From Diphasiastrum complanatum (Eukaryota; Streptophyta; Lycopodiopsida; Lycopodiales; Lycopodiaceae), in NCBI GenBank assembly GCA_029204225.1, contig CM055100.1:45657685-45721684 (forward strand): a stretch of DNA of 64,000 nt, read 5' to 3'. Below are positions 1 to 10,164 of the stretch, piece by piece. The stretch's first letter is position 1, and every line of letters starts with the position of its first letter. The notes beneath the pieces are model-generated. The model saw only the letters and a list, made by a program, of their open reading frames with translations. It was not told where the DNA came from and made no database searches. A program made the translations under genes and the position numbers.

Positions 1-879
1 ATTACCCGTTGATAGCTCCCCAAGAATCTGTCCACCTGTAATGCAACTAGACTCCAGCTGGATCTAACTAAAAACTGCATCTTGCTTACCAAAAGATGAT
101 GGATAGAAATGACACTCCATGCCACCTACCTCCAAGTAGGCATGACCTGTCCCTACGTCACCACATGATGCACCAACTGAAGATCATCATCCATACATCA
201 AATGACATATCATACCTAAGCAACTGTAGCATTTTTCTGAGTGCCACCCCAATGGACTCGTCATCCACATACTATGCTCACCTGATGTCTTCGATCCTGG
301 TCACCATCTTGCTAGACAAGCCAAACTCCAAAGCATCACCTGCTCCACCTGGCTCCTAGCATCTGCTCGCTCTCCTTGGCTATGTGCCACCTGACACCAT
401 GCCAATGCAAGCCTGTCCCTAAGTTGTTGCTCATGGGATTCCGAGACCATTGTGTTCTGATCATACTGAGGTATATGGCTCTGAGTGACTCCCTCTAGGA
501 TTATCCCTGATATCACCACTTGAGAATATGCACCATGGAAATGCCAACACCTGTGCCAAGCCTTGACTCCTGCAAATACAGCCAAATGCATGAAAGCTAT
601 AGATAGCTTATCCACGCCCGTGATGGTAGATGCCTCTCCATCGATGCCAATGCCTCCGACTGGCTCCCTGCTGTAATGCCAACCTGTACTCCCAAATGAG
701 CACACCATGAAGTCCTCACCATCAGTGTCCCCTCTAGTAGATTGCTAGCAAAACACTCACCATAGTGTTTGCCCTCCAATCACACCCCGTGCGATTTCCA
801 TCAGCTCTTCAACCTAGAGTTGGCTCTCAAAGCTTCACGCTTTGTCCATTTGCGTTTGTAGTGTCCTGATTCCATCATG

Positions 880-884
880 AATCC
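880..884. repeat. Target-site duplication, left copy
   Basis: AATCC directly precedes the TGTGAAAA start of the left LTR and recurs at 7315-7319. Five base pairs is the normal length for Copia integration. Confidence 0.9.
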
Positions 885-1539
885 TGTGAAAATTGTCAAC
901 ATTTCCTAGCTAGTTTGAGGCCTAAATTGGCTAAAATTGTAAATAGTTTTGGTTCTGGAGTTTCACACGTGTGAACCAGGCCACAATGTTTTTATTTACT
1001 GTATTTTTTCAGTATGATGAAGTGTCAAACTTCATACCCTTCAAAATGAGACCATTTTGATGTATTTTGGTCATATAACCCATTTTTAGCTATTTTTCCT
1101 ATATAGGGAATATCTAGGGTCAAGTACCTTCTAGAGAGAGGAGAGAGAGTCATCTTCCTCATCCATAAATAGTAGGGAAGTCGTGGAGAACAGGTTGGAG
1201 AAACCTTTTGTATGCTTCATTGAGATCAATAGATCATTGTCATTGTTTCTTCCTCCATTGAGAGCATTGTTGTGTGTATTGTCTTCAAGCTATTGTGTAT
1301 GATCTTAGGTGCTTTCCAAAAGTGATAGGCTGATGTATTATGGACTGTATAATGCTATTTTGGGCCGCACTTGATGTTTATGGAAGTTTCCATTTGTGAT
1401 AAATGCTTTTTGATCAAGTTCTTTGCATTCTAGGTAGCATAGAATGTGTTGCCAATTCCTAGCTTATGTAGTTTGGAGTGCAAGCATTCAAGCCAATGAT
1501 CTTGGAGTTTAGATCCACTTAGGATCTGTATTTTTCACA
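885..1539 (+). repeat. 5' LTR of the young Copia element
   Basis: The LTR is 655 bp and starts TGTGAAAA and ends TTTTTCACA, giving short inverted ends. It contains the palindrome TTCACACGTGTGAA at 962-975, a G-box core inside a dyad. A TATA-like CCTATATAGGG lies near 1100, and a GA-rich tract (1131-1148) follows. As read, no base differs from the right LTR. Confidence 0.95.
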
Positions 1540-1551
1540 TGGTATCAGAGC
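1540..1551 (+). promoter_or_regulatory. Primer binding site (initiator Met tRNA)
   Basis: TGGTATCAGAGC lies directly after the LTR terminal CA. This is the standard complement of the plant initiator methionine tRNA 3' end used to prime Copia reverse transcription. Confidence 0.95.
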
Positions 1552-2711
1552 TGGTTGGCTTCTATTTACAGTAAGTATTCCATTTTTGGTGATATTTGGA
1601 TGTTTGATCAAGTTCTAGCATGATTTTGCATTGCTTTGTTGATCAAATCTTACTAACCTTTGTTTTGTGAGTTGAACTTGTGGATCAAAAGCATATTTCA
1701 GGTCTATTGAAGATCAGAGGCTGAAAAGAAACTATTTTGGATCAGATCATAACACCTAATCATTTGTGATTGTGAGGCTTGTGCATATTCAATACTAACA
1801 ATGTTCTTTTCAATCCTATTGTTGACAATCTCCATTCTTGGATGAACACTCTCCTTAAGTGGATGAAACTTCTCCTTAAGTGGATGACAAATGCTCTTTT
1901 GAGTGAGTTGTAATTCTCCTAAAGGCTGAGCAAAGCTCCCATTTGGATGAAAGATCCCCTTTTTTGGGTGAACATATTGTAAGCTCCATTGTGAAGAGCA
2001 TATTGTAAAGATTGTCATCAATTTTGGCATAAATTTTGGTGTACTTTGTTGAGCATGTAAGTAACTCTCCTTATGTAATTTGATTGGAGCATTTGCTGGA
2101 AGGTGTTAACCATTATGCAAGTGTGTTTTCAGGTTCTTAACAGGTTGAGGAACATTCTCATGTGAAGTGATCTTAGATCTACATCTAAACACCAAGATTT
2201 GACAAGATAGTGAAGCTAGTCTTGTGATTCACTAAGTGTGCTCATTCATTCACCTCTAAATCTTGTATTTATCACTTGCTGGAGTTTATAAACTTTTAGA
2301 AGTGTGGTTTACATGTGGTTTTACAGGTTGAATCAATATCTTAGTGTGTTGATCATATGTTGATCAAGTTTGTTCATTACTAGGTAATCTTGGCATCCTA
2401 GTTTTGGGTATTTTCTAAGAATGCAAGTAACTCTTCACACCATAACTTGATTTGGTCACTTGCTGGAAAGTTTGAGAGCTTAAGCAAGAGTGTGTTCAGG
2501 TTGGTTTGATTTTGTAATCCATTCTTAGTGTGTGCAAAGTGTTGCATGTGTTTCAATCTTCCTTTCTATGCTTGGAAACCATCTAGGTTCAAGATAGAAG
2601 TGTTTTAGGGTCCTAAATCTTCATAGATCTCTTTATCTATCATTTGTTGAGAGAAAAGTGAGTGCTAAGTGCTTTAGGACAGAACCTAAAAGTTGAAGAA
2701 ACATTAGAATC
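1552..2711 (+). other. Untranslated leader of the Copia element, with three diverged tandem repeats
   Basis: The leader has no long reading frame. Three related blocks begin near 2076, 2265 and 2447, about 185 bp apart. Each carries a version of TTTGATT..CACTTGCTGGA..AGTGTG..CAGGTT, followed by TTAGTGTGT. The stretch 1790-2000 also repeats the phrase GGATGAA with CTCCTTAAGTGGATGA. Packaging or dimerisation signals are expected in such leaders, but none can be assigned here. Confidence 0.6.
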
Positions 2712-5549
2712 ATGGCTTCCAATGGTGGGATCATGCTAGAGTCTAGTGAAAGGTTGAGTTCATCAAACTACTCTACTTGGAAAGTGAGGATGGAGTCCTT
2801 ACTTGAGTTGAATGAACTCATGGACATAGTTGCAGAAATTGAAGAGAGACCTCTCACACTTCAAGAGCAACAAAGGTTTGATAAGAAGGCCAAAAGGGCT
2901 CTTCATATCATTAAAATGAATGTTACAAATGAACTTCTCAAGGAAGTTGGAAAGTGTCAAAGTGCAAGTGAGGCATGGAATGCCTTAAAGAAGTTTTTTG
3001 AATCAAAGTCCACATCTAGGGTATTGACCCTAAGGAGACAAATATTTTCTAGTAGGCAAAGAGAGGGTGAAAGTGCTCATGCATTTATCTTGAGAGTTAA
3101 GTCCCTAAGTGATGATTTAGCATGCATTGATGAGAACATAAAAGATGGTGAAATAGTCCAAGTTATGTTGAATGGTTTGCTAAATGAACATGCTAACCTT
3201 GTGCAAAGTTTTGCCATTCAAAGAGTCTTGCCAAGTGTGGTTGACTTGCAAGAAATCTTATTGGCTGAAGAACATAGGTTGCAATCAAAGCTTGATGGTG
3301 CATCCTTGCAAGGTGGAGGTGAAGAGGCTTTCTTCACAAAAGGCAAATTCAAGGGCAAAGGTAAAGGCAAAGGGAAATGGTCCAAAGGTGGTAACTTTGA
3401 TCATGATGATCACTCTTCCTCTTCCTCTTCTACTAAGAACAATAAGTCAAAGTTCAAGTGCTTTTATTGTGGGATAAAAGGTCATTTTGCAAATGAATGT
3501 TATAAGAAGAAAAGAGAGCAAGGAGAGAGGCAAGGAAATCTTACAATAGATGAGGAAGAACATAACACATGTGAATCACTTGTTATGACTTCAAGTTTGT
3601 TAGCCAACATAGATGATAATGATCCTTGGTGGATTGATAGTGGAGCCTCATCTCACATGACAAGACATAAGGAATACTTTACATCCTTATTGTCTTATGA
3701 GGGAGAAGGTAACATCATCTACACTGCAAATGATGGTCAATGTGACATCAAAGGCATAGGCACTATTCCTATTTCCCTTTCAACAAATAGGAAAGCAAAT
3801 CTTGAAAATGTTTTGTACATTCCTTCAATCACTAAGAATTTGCTTAGTGTAAGTCAAATGATTGACAAAGGACTTGATGTGGAGTTCATTGGAGATGCAT
3901 GTTTGATAAGTAAATGTGGATCCTTGATTGCTCAAGGTAGGAGGCATGGTAAACTTTTCAAGCTTGATGCATGTGTGATCTCTAATCATGAAGGATGTAT
4001 GGCTAGGGAGCAATTGACAAACCAAGAAGTTTGGCACAAGAGGTTGGGCCATCCCAACTTCAAATCTTTGGAGGTAATGGCAAAGAAAGAGCTTGTTCTT
4101 GGTCTCCCTAAAAGTTTTGTTGCAAACAATAGTGTTTGTGAACATTGTGCCTTGTCCAAATCTCATAGACTTGCTTATTCTAGATCTACTTCTAGATCTA
4201 AAGAAGCTTTTCAACTTGTGCATTCTGATATTCATTCTTCTAGTACAACAAGCAATGGTGGGGCAAAGATGTATGCAACTTTCATTGATGACTTTAGTAG
4301 GTATACTTGGATCTATCTTCTTAAAAGTAAGGATGAAGTGTTTGCTGCATTTGTCAAGTTCAAGAATGAAATGGAAAACCAATTCAATACAAAGATCAAA
4401 TGCTTAAGATCTGATAATGGAGGGGAATACACCTCAAATAGGTTCAAAGACTTTTGTATAGCACATGGGATTAAGAGGGAGATGTCTAGTCCTAGGACTC
4501 CACAACAGAATGGAGTGGCCGAGAGGAAGAATAGAACCCTTTGTGAATGTGCCAAGGCAATGAGACTACATGCTAATCTTGCTAAGTCTTTTTGGGGGGA
4601 AGCTTTAGCATGTGCTAACTATCTATGTAATAGATGGACAAGTGCTTCCTTGGATGGTAAAACTCCTCATGAGGTTCTTTATGGTAGAAGGCCGAGTGTC
4701 AAGCATTGTAGGATCTTTGGATGTACATGTTTTGTCAATATCACACTTGATGATAGAACTAAAGAAGATCCTTCATCAAAGAAGGGTGTGTTTGTTGGCT
4801 ATAGTGAAGTAAGCAAGGCTTACAAAGTGTACATTCCTTCTACAAAGAAAGTTGTCATAAGTAGGGATGTCATCTTTCATGAAGAGAATGTTTCCGATGT
4901 TGTTGATGTTGATGTTGATGTGCCTACTAATCATCATGATGTGCAAGATGTCTTGGATGAAGATGGAGATGCCACTCCAAAGCAAACTTCAAGGAAGACT
5001 CAAAGGCAAAGGGCTAAGCCATCAAGGCTAACCTATGATGAAAAAGGAAAGCAAGTGGTGGACAACTCTAACTTTGCTTTTCTTACCTCTTTTGATGAAC
5101 CAACTTGTGTAGGTGAAGCAATTCAAAAGAAGGAATGGATCCAAGCCATGGATCATGAGCATCAAGCACTCATCAAAAGCAACACATGGAGGTTGGTAAA
5201 GCTTCCAAAGGACAAGAAGGCATTTGGTTGTAAGTGGATCTTCAAGATCAAGACAAATCAAGATGGATCAATCAACAAGTACAAGGCAAGGTTGGTGGCA
5301 AAGGGGTATGCTCAAGAATATGGTATTGACTATGATGAGACCTTTGCACCAGTGGCAAAGATGGTAACTATTCGAATCCTAATCTCTCTTGCAACTCTTT
5401 ATGATTGGGATATGTGGCAAATGGATGTTACTAATGCCTTCTTGAATGGTGATCTTGAAGAAGATATTTACATGGAGCAACCCGAGGGCTATGTTTCACA
5501 TGATGAGCCTAATCATGTGTGCTATCTCCAAAAGAGTTGTATGGGCTAA
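2712..5549 (+). CDS. Copia gag-pol, 5' part: gag, protease, integrase, first part of RT
   Basis: The 945-residue open frame starts at an ATG (MASNGG) just after the leader. Gag occupies roughly residues 1-240. It carries a UBN2-type region (about 60-190) and a canonical CX2CX4HX4C knuckle (CFYCGIKGHFANEC, about 249-262). The protease signature is WWIDSGASSHM near 306. The GAG-pre-integrase/zinc region (HKRLGH...CEHC) starts near 440. The integrase core shows the catalytic series HSDIH, RSDNGGEY and QNGVAERKN (about 493-600). RT begins near 795 (KWIFKIK, KARLVAKGYAQ, DVTNAFLNG). The frame ends early in RT with CYLQKS then a stop. The remainder of RT continues in the next frame from about 5533. 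Copia polyproteins normally run unbroken through RT, so this is a mutation, not a gene end. Confidence 0.93.
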   Translation: MASNGGIMLESSERLSSSNYSTWKVRMESLLELNELMDIVAEIEERPLTLQEQQRFDKKAKRALHIIKMNVTNELLKEVGKCQSASEAWNALKKFFESKSTSRVLTLRRQIFSSRQREGESAHAFILRVKSLSDDLACIDENIKDGEIVQVMLNGLLNEHANLVQSFAIQRVLPSVVDLQEILLAEEHRLQSKLDGASLQGGGEEAFFTKGKFKGKGKGKGKWSKGGNFDHDDHSSSSSSTKNNKSKFKCFYCGIKGHFANECYKKKREQGERQGNLTIDEEEHNTCESLVMTSSLLANIDDNDPWWIDSGASSHMTRHKEYFTSLLSYEGEGNIIYTANDGQCDIKGIGTIPISLSTNRKANLENVLYIPSITKNLLSVSQMIDKGLDVEFIGDACLISKCGSLIAQGRRHGKLFKLDACVISNHEGCMAREQLTNQEVWHKRLGHPNFKSLEVMAKKELVLGLPKSFVANNSVCEHCALSKSHRLAYSRSTSRSKEAFQLVHSDIHSSSTTSNGGAKMYATFIDDFSRYTWIYLLKSKDEVFAAFVKFKNEMENQFNTKIKCLRSDNGGEYTSNRFKDFCIAHGIKREMSSPRTPQQNGVAERKNRTLCECAKAMRLHANLAKSFWGEALACANYLCNRWTSASLDGKTPHEVLYGRRPSVKHCRIFGCTCFVNITLDDRTKEDPSSKKGVFVGYSEVSKAYKVYIPSTKKVVISRDVIFHEENVSDVVDVDVDVPTNHHDVQDVLDEDGDATPKQTSRKTQRQRAKPSRLTYDEKGKQVVDNSNFAFLTSFDEPTCVGEAIQKKEWIQAMDHEHQALIKSNTWRLVKLPKDKKAFGCKWIFKIKTNQDGSINKYKARLVAKGYAQEYGIDYDETFAPVAKMVTIRILISLATLYDWDMWQMDVTNAFLNGDLEEDIYMEQPEGYVSHDEPNHVCYLQKSCMG

Positions 5550-6664
5550 AGCAAGCACCAAGGAGTTGGTATGCTAAGCTCAATTCCTTCTTACTTTCTC
5601 AAAACTTTGTTATGAGTGAGTATGATCATTCTCTCTACTTTAGATTGAATGAAAATGATATCACTTTACTTTTGATCTATGTTGATAACATTATCTTAAG
5701 TGGTGGTAACAATCTAGATATAGATGAAATCAAGATGGCACTCAAAAGAGAGTTTGAAATTCAAGATCTTGGTAAACTTCATTATATCTTAGGAATAGAG
5801 ATTATTAGAACTTCTAAATCTACATTCATATGTCAAGAAAAGTATGTTAACTCTATTCTAAAAAGGTTTCATATGGAAGATTGTAAAGTTGTTTCTACTC
5901 CTATGGAATCAAATGTAAAGCTAACTACAAGAAGTAATGAAAGATCCTTCAAGGACATTACTCTCTATAGAAAGCTAATAGGATCTCTTATATGGTTAAC
6001 CATCACAATACCTGATCTAAGCTTTGTGGTTGGTAAACTAAGTCAATTTATGCAAGATCCTAGTGAGGCTCATTGGAAGCTAGGAAAGAGAGTACTTAGA
6101 TACATCTCGGGATCTAGAGATTTTGGCATCTTGTATGGAGGTACTACACCTAACCTTTGTGGATTTTCAGATTCAGATTTTGCAGGTGATCAAATGGATA
6201 GGAAGTCAACAAGTGCCTTTGCAATCTATCTTGGAGATGGAGTGGTCTCATGGCTATCAAAGAAGCAACCAACTATCTCTCTATCTTCCACCGAAGCCGA
6301 GTACAAGGCATTAACAACATGCACCAAGGAGATTCTTTGGATCAAGAGGATGTTATTGGATCTTCACTTGCTGGAACCAGAGAAGACTCCAATCATACTT
6401 TGTGATAACCTTTCAGCCCAAAGCTTGGCAAGCAATCCTGTTTTTCATGCAAGGAGCAAGCACATTGAGATTGCTCACCATTTTGTGAGAGATCAAGTCA
6501 TTGCCAAAGAGGTGGAGCTTCAACATGTCTCTTCAAAGGAGTGTGTGGCTGATATCTTCACCAAACCATTGGGAAAGGACCTATACTTAATGCATAGATC
6601 TAATCTTGGAATGTGCTCAAAGACTATGTTGAAACTAGCATCCAATGTTGAAGAGGGAGTGTGA
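5519..6664 (+). CDS. Copia pol, 3' part: rest of RT and RNase H
   Basis: This frame is shifted by one base relative to the upstream frame. Homologous sequence starts at ELYGLKQAPRSWY, a conserved Copia RT block; the listed start upstream of it is arbitrary. The RT active site reads LLIYVDNIILSG. The usual box is YVDD, so the second catalytic aspartate is asparagine. LGKLHYILGIE follows. RNase H covers about residues 210-360 and keeps SDSDFAGD, SSTEAEY and LCDNLSA, plus HIEIAHHFVRD, then the terminal block CVADIFTKPL. The stop overlaps the start of the 3' LTR, as is usual. The frame change and the D-to-N change both argue this copy cannot make its own active RT. Confidence 0.92.
   Translation: MLSPKELYGLKQAPRSWYAKLNSFLLSQNFVMSEYDHSLYFRLNENDITLLLIYVDNIILSGGNNLDIDEIKMALKREFEIQDLGKLHYILGIEIIRTSKSTFICQEKYVNSILKRFHMEDCKVVSTPMESNVKLTTRSNERSFKDITLYRKLIGSLIWLTITIPDLSFVVGKLSQFMQDPSEAHWKLGKRVLRYISGSRDFGILYGGTTPNLCGFSDSDFAGDQMDRKSTSAFAIYLGDGVVSWLSKKQPTISLSSTEAEYKALTTCTKEILWIKRMLLDLHLLEPEKTPIILCDNLSAQSLASNPVFHARSKHIEIAHHFVRDQVIAKEVELQHVSSKECVADIFTKPLGKDLYLMHRSNLGMCSKTMLKLASNVEEGV
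6650..6659 (+). promoter_or_regulatory. Polypurine tract of the Copia element
   Basis: GAAGAGGGAG abuts the TGTGAAAA start of the 3' LTR. This is the expected site for plus-strand priming. Confidence 0.85.
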
Positions 6665-7314
6665 AAATTGTCAACATTTCCTAGCTAGTTTGAGGCCTAA
6701 ATTGGCTAAAATTGTAAATAGTTTTGGTTCTGGAGTTTCACACGTGTGAACCAGGCCACAATGTTTTTATTTACTGTATTTTTTCAGTATGATGAAGTGT
6801 CAAACTTCATACCCTTCAAAATGAGACCATTTTGATGTATTTTGGTCATATAACCCATTTTTAGCTATTTTTCCTATATAGGGAATATCTAGGGTCAAGT
6901 ACCTTCTAGAGAGAGGAGAGAGAGTCATCTTCCTCATCCATAAATAGTAGGGAAGTCGTGGAGAACAGGTTGGAGAAACCTTTTGTATGCTTCATTGAGA
7001 TCAATAGATCATTGTCATTGTTTCTTCCTCCATTGAGAGCATTGTTGTGTGTATTGTCTTCAAGCTATTGTGTATGATCTTAGGTGCTTTCCAAAAGTGA
7101 TAGGCTGATGTATTATGGACTGTATAATGCTATTTTGGGCCGCACTTGATGTTTATGGAAGTTTCCATTTGTGATAAATGCTTTTTGATCAAGTTCTTTG
7201 CATTCTAGGTAGCATAGAATGTGTTGCCAATTCCTAGCTTATGTAGTTTGGAGTGCAAGCATTCAAGCCAATGATCTTGGAGTTTAGATCCACTTAGGAT
7301 CTGTATTTTTCACA
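6660..7314 (+). repeat. 3' LTR of the young Copia element
   Basis: The copy is 655 bp and matches the 5' LTR base for base as read. It is followed by AATCC at 7315-7319, the right target duplication. Confidence 0.95.
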
Positions 7315-9792
7315 AATCCCACCTGTAAGTCTTGTCCATCAAATGACTCAAGTCCAATATGAAATAGTTGCCCCCTGATGATCATCCCATGTCATCCTAC
7401 AGTGCTATCCCTACCAGGTATCCCAATGCCATTCATGATCACAAAGATCTGAGCATCTCCCCTGTAGTGCCCACCTGTATTCCCCCAAGCTAGCTCCAAG
7501 CTGCTCCTGTGAATGGTTCCAAACCACTCCTTGAGAATACACTGAGATGTAAACTCCAAAGTCATCATCAAGTCCCTCACATGACTGTGCATTCCAATAT
7601 TCCTTCAAGTGAACCTGTGAGATCTTCCATGGCCCAAGCCAAACGATCTACACCCTGTCATCACTGGAATATGCATCCCTGATGCAATACTGATATGGAA
7701 AATTGACTTGAATTATCCAAACTGGCAGTTGAAGTGTATCTCCTCGATGACAAACCTGATACACTGCTCCACAGCTATAATGACTTGATCAAAATTGACT
7801 TATCGACTGCAAAACCGCAAAATCATCAAACTCACCACTCGCCAAGAGCATCCAAAGTGTGATTACGGACCCGTTCTTCATCCTCTATGTGTCCCACACA
7901 TAGCTCGTCCAATGCAAGTCTGCTATCTTGCCCAATGGCTTCTAACTAGCACCACCTCGCACTTCCATCACCCGTGACCGCCAAGATGTGTGTACCTCCA
8001 AGCTAGCCCATATTTTCCTCCAAACGAGAAATTTTCAAGCTACAGATGTGTGTGTCAATGTAGCTATCACCTGACTCGACAACACCATCACTGATCATGC
8101 CTGTGAGAGCGTTCCCCCAAAACGTCACCTGATGTTGGTCGGTTCTAACTCCAAAAGTTGACCCTGATCACAAGAATTTTTCACCTGTAACCAGCATACC
8201 ATGCCTACCTCTCACCTGTGATTGCTTGCCTTCTCAAATTTTTCACCAATGATGAGTAATCACGCTGCCAAACTGCACTTTTGTTGCCAATACTAGCTTT
8301 CTCCACACAATTCTGCTACCATTCACCCCCATACTGCATTTACTACTTCCAAACACCCTATTACCCAGTCAAGAGTAAGTAATAATGATTACAAATGATA
8401 ATGCCTCATTGTACCGCCTTGTAGCAGGTTTCACCAACCAAAAAGTGCCCCAAATTTGGCCCTGTGGTACCCAAATAGCGAACGTAGCCAATCACTAGGT
8501 CACCCGCACTCTGCTCAATAGAATGGTAATGAAAACTCCCTGGAACACTTTCCTCTCTGCTCTGTGACGTTGCTCTATCTGCTGGCTCTGAGGAGCCAGT
8601 TTCAGGGGTCATTTTGGCCCAAGGATGGCCAAAAAAGGTGCCTTCTAGCGAAACATAGGTCCATTTCCAAAATGCCTTGCAAAATGAACTGGTTCTTCGT
8701 AATGAATATTTTTAATGAAGAAATGGCATTTCTACCCTTCGCGTCCCTTTCAATATTTCAAACTGAAAATTTTTAATGAAGTTTCTTCATTTTTGCACTT
8801 CAAAACTTCAAGCCTCCTTTCAGCCATATCCTAATGGCTATCGATGATCCTACGACCCTCGATGCTCCTCCTTTACACCGTCGATTTTATCTGGCCTAGA
8901 TCCATTGGTTGCCCACAATTTGGCACCTCGAATTGGAGTCCTCAATACACTGACGCCCTATAACCGCTACGGCTTCCTTCTGAGTGAGCGCGCGCGAGGC
9001 CCGCGCGAGGCCCGCGCCTCCTCCATTCTCCTTCCTTCAAAGCTCCTTTACACAAGGAAACTATGGCTCAATCTGGCAGATTGATGACCCCACGGCCAAC
9101 CATGGCCATTTGTAGGCATCCTCACCCAGCTGGGGCTCCCAGTGGTAGTCGTTTACAGCTCCCAAAAAGTCTACCTACAGACCAAGATCCAGAGTTTTTT
9201 CTCATCAAAGATCCTAGCCATGAGAAGAAGAAAAAATAACTCGGACATTTTCCAATCTCACTATGAGATTTTTCTTGCAGCTACCTGCCTCATAGAGGTC
9301 ACCCTACCTCAAGGCATCTGATGCAATTTAAAGCTCCTCGTTTGGTATCCAATTGACTGCAAACAGGCCGCTTTCATGAGAAATCCGCATATAGCTCATA
9401 GAATTGGAAATTCCTCAATTTCTCAGTTTCTCACCAAATCTGACCCTGTAAATTTCTATGGCTCTCTTTGTCATTGCTCTTTGCATAATCATGCAAGTCC
9501 CGTTGCGCCAAACGGTTGTCTACACAGTGAATTATGAGGCCACCATCGATGATTTCCCTGAAACCACCGAAACTGCAAGTTTTTCCGTAAATTCTCCCCG
9601 GAATTCACCTATGACGATCATTATGATCTTCCCCAAAGCTCTGATCGAAGGAACTTTGCTGTCTTTAGCCATCCGGACTGCCGATACCCCGTATGGAGTC
9701 CTCTCTCTTGAGATGCTTTTAGTGCTATTTCTTCTGGTGAAAGATGCTATCCCATAGCTCCATCGGATCGTGCATACCTGCAACACCCTGAA

Positions 9793-9804
9793 GCTCTGAT
9801 ACCA
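9793..9804 (-). promoter_or_regulatory. Primer binding site of a minus-strand Copia LTR
   Basis: GCTCTGATACCA is the exact complement of the Copia initiator Met primer site. It lies three bases inside the LTR boundary at 9808, so the orientation is minus. Confidence 0.75.
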
Positions 9805-9807
9805 AGT

Positions 9808-10164
9808 TGAAATTATGATAGAATCTAGTGTAGTATGCAGATCACATCACACAATCACCATAGCCACTCCTCACAAGCTCTCAAAGATGGCACAACAAAA
9901 GTTAATAGATTACAAAGAAACATTGTACATATAGAGTATTCACAAACTGCATGAAAAGGCAGGTGTCCTAAAATTGGCCTACCACCTGTCAAACTAAGGT
10001 CGGGGCCCAATATGGCCAAATTCGACTGACAAACTTGGGACATGCCCCCAAGTATAGCAAGTATTGTAAATAACTCTGTACAGGCTAATTCTTCCTATGT
10101 GTGGCTACCCGGCTAACCCAAGTAGCCGTCTACGAGATCAGTGCCTGATCAATATATCCTAACA
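9808..10164 (-). repeat. LTR of the decayed minus-strand Copia element
   Basis: Read on the minus strand, this 357-bp block starts TGTTAGGATATATTGATC, a typical Copia LTR start, and ends TAATTTCA just before the primer site. No second copy is found in the window. Confidence 0.65.

Larger units (their letters stand above)
885..7314 (+). mobile_element. Full-length young Copia (Ty1) retrotransposon
   Basis: The 6430-bp element has two 655-bp LTRs that I read as identical, a TGGTATCAGAGC primer site, a 1.16-kb leader, gag-pol in the order gag, protease, integrase, RT, RNase H, a polypurine tract, and AATCC duplications at both ends. This is the Copia gene order. LTR identity implies recent insertion, because the two LTRs are identical at integration. 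The pol frame changes once near 5530-5545 and the RT catalytic box reads YVDN, so this copy should not be autonomous. It inserted into an older minus-strand Copia-like element. Confidence 0.95.
1..10164 (-). mobile_element. Decayed Copia-type element with non-coding interior, split by a younger Copia
   Basis: A minus-strand LTR (9808-10164) is followed inward by a primer-binding-site complement (9793-9804). The interior then runs leftward through 7320-9792 and, across the younger insertion, 1-879, and leaves the window. The 5-bp duplication flanking the younger element shows that 879 and 7320 were once adjacent. I find no gag or pol reading frame in the interior. It is a patchwork of short motifs such as CACCTGT and CCTGAT. 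This resembles a large non-autonomous derivative, but deletion decay of a coding element is equally possible. The second LTR is not in the window. Confidence 0.45.

Noticed and set aside
301-779. Minus-strand frames of 135 and 60 codons at the window start
   Set aside because: They overlap in different phases, lack any domain, and lie in the non-coding interior of a decayed Copia element.
5519-5560. Programmed frameshift between the two Copia pol frames
   Set aside because: No convincing slippery heptamer is present. The break lies within a conserved RT block, where Copia elements are normally continuous, so a mutation is simpler.
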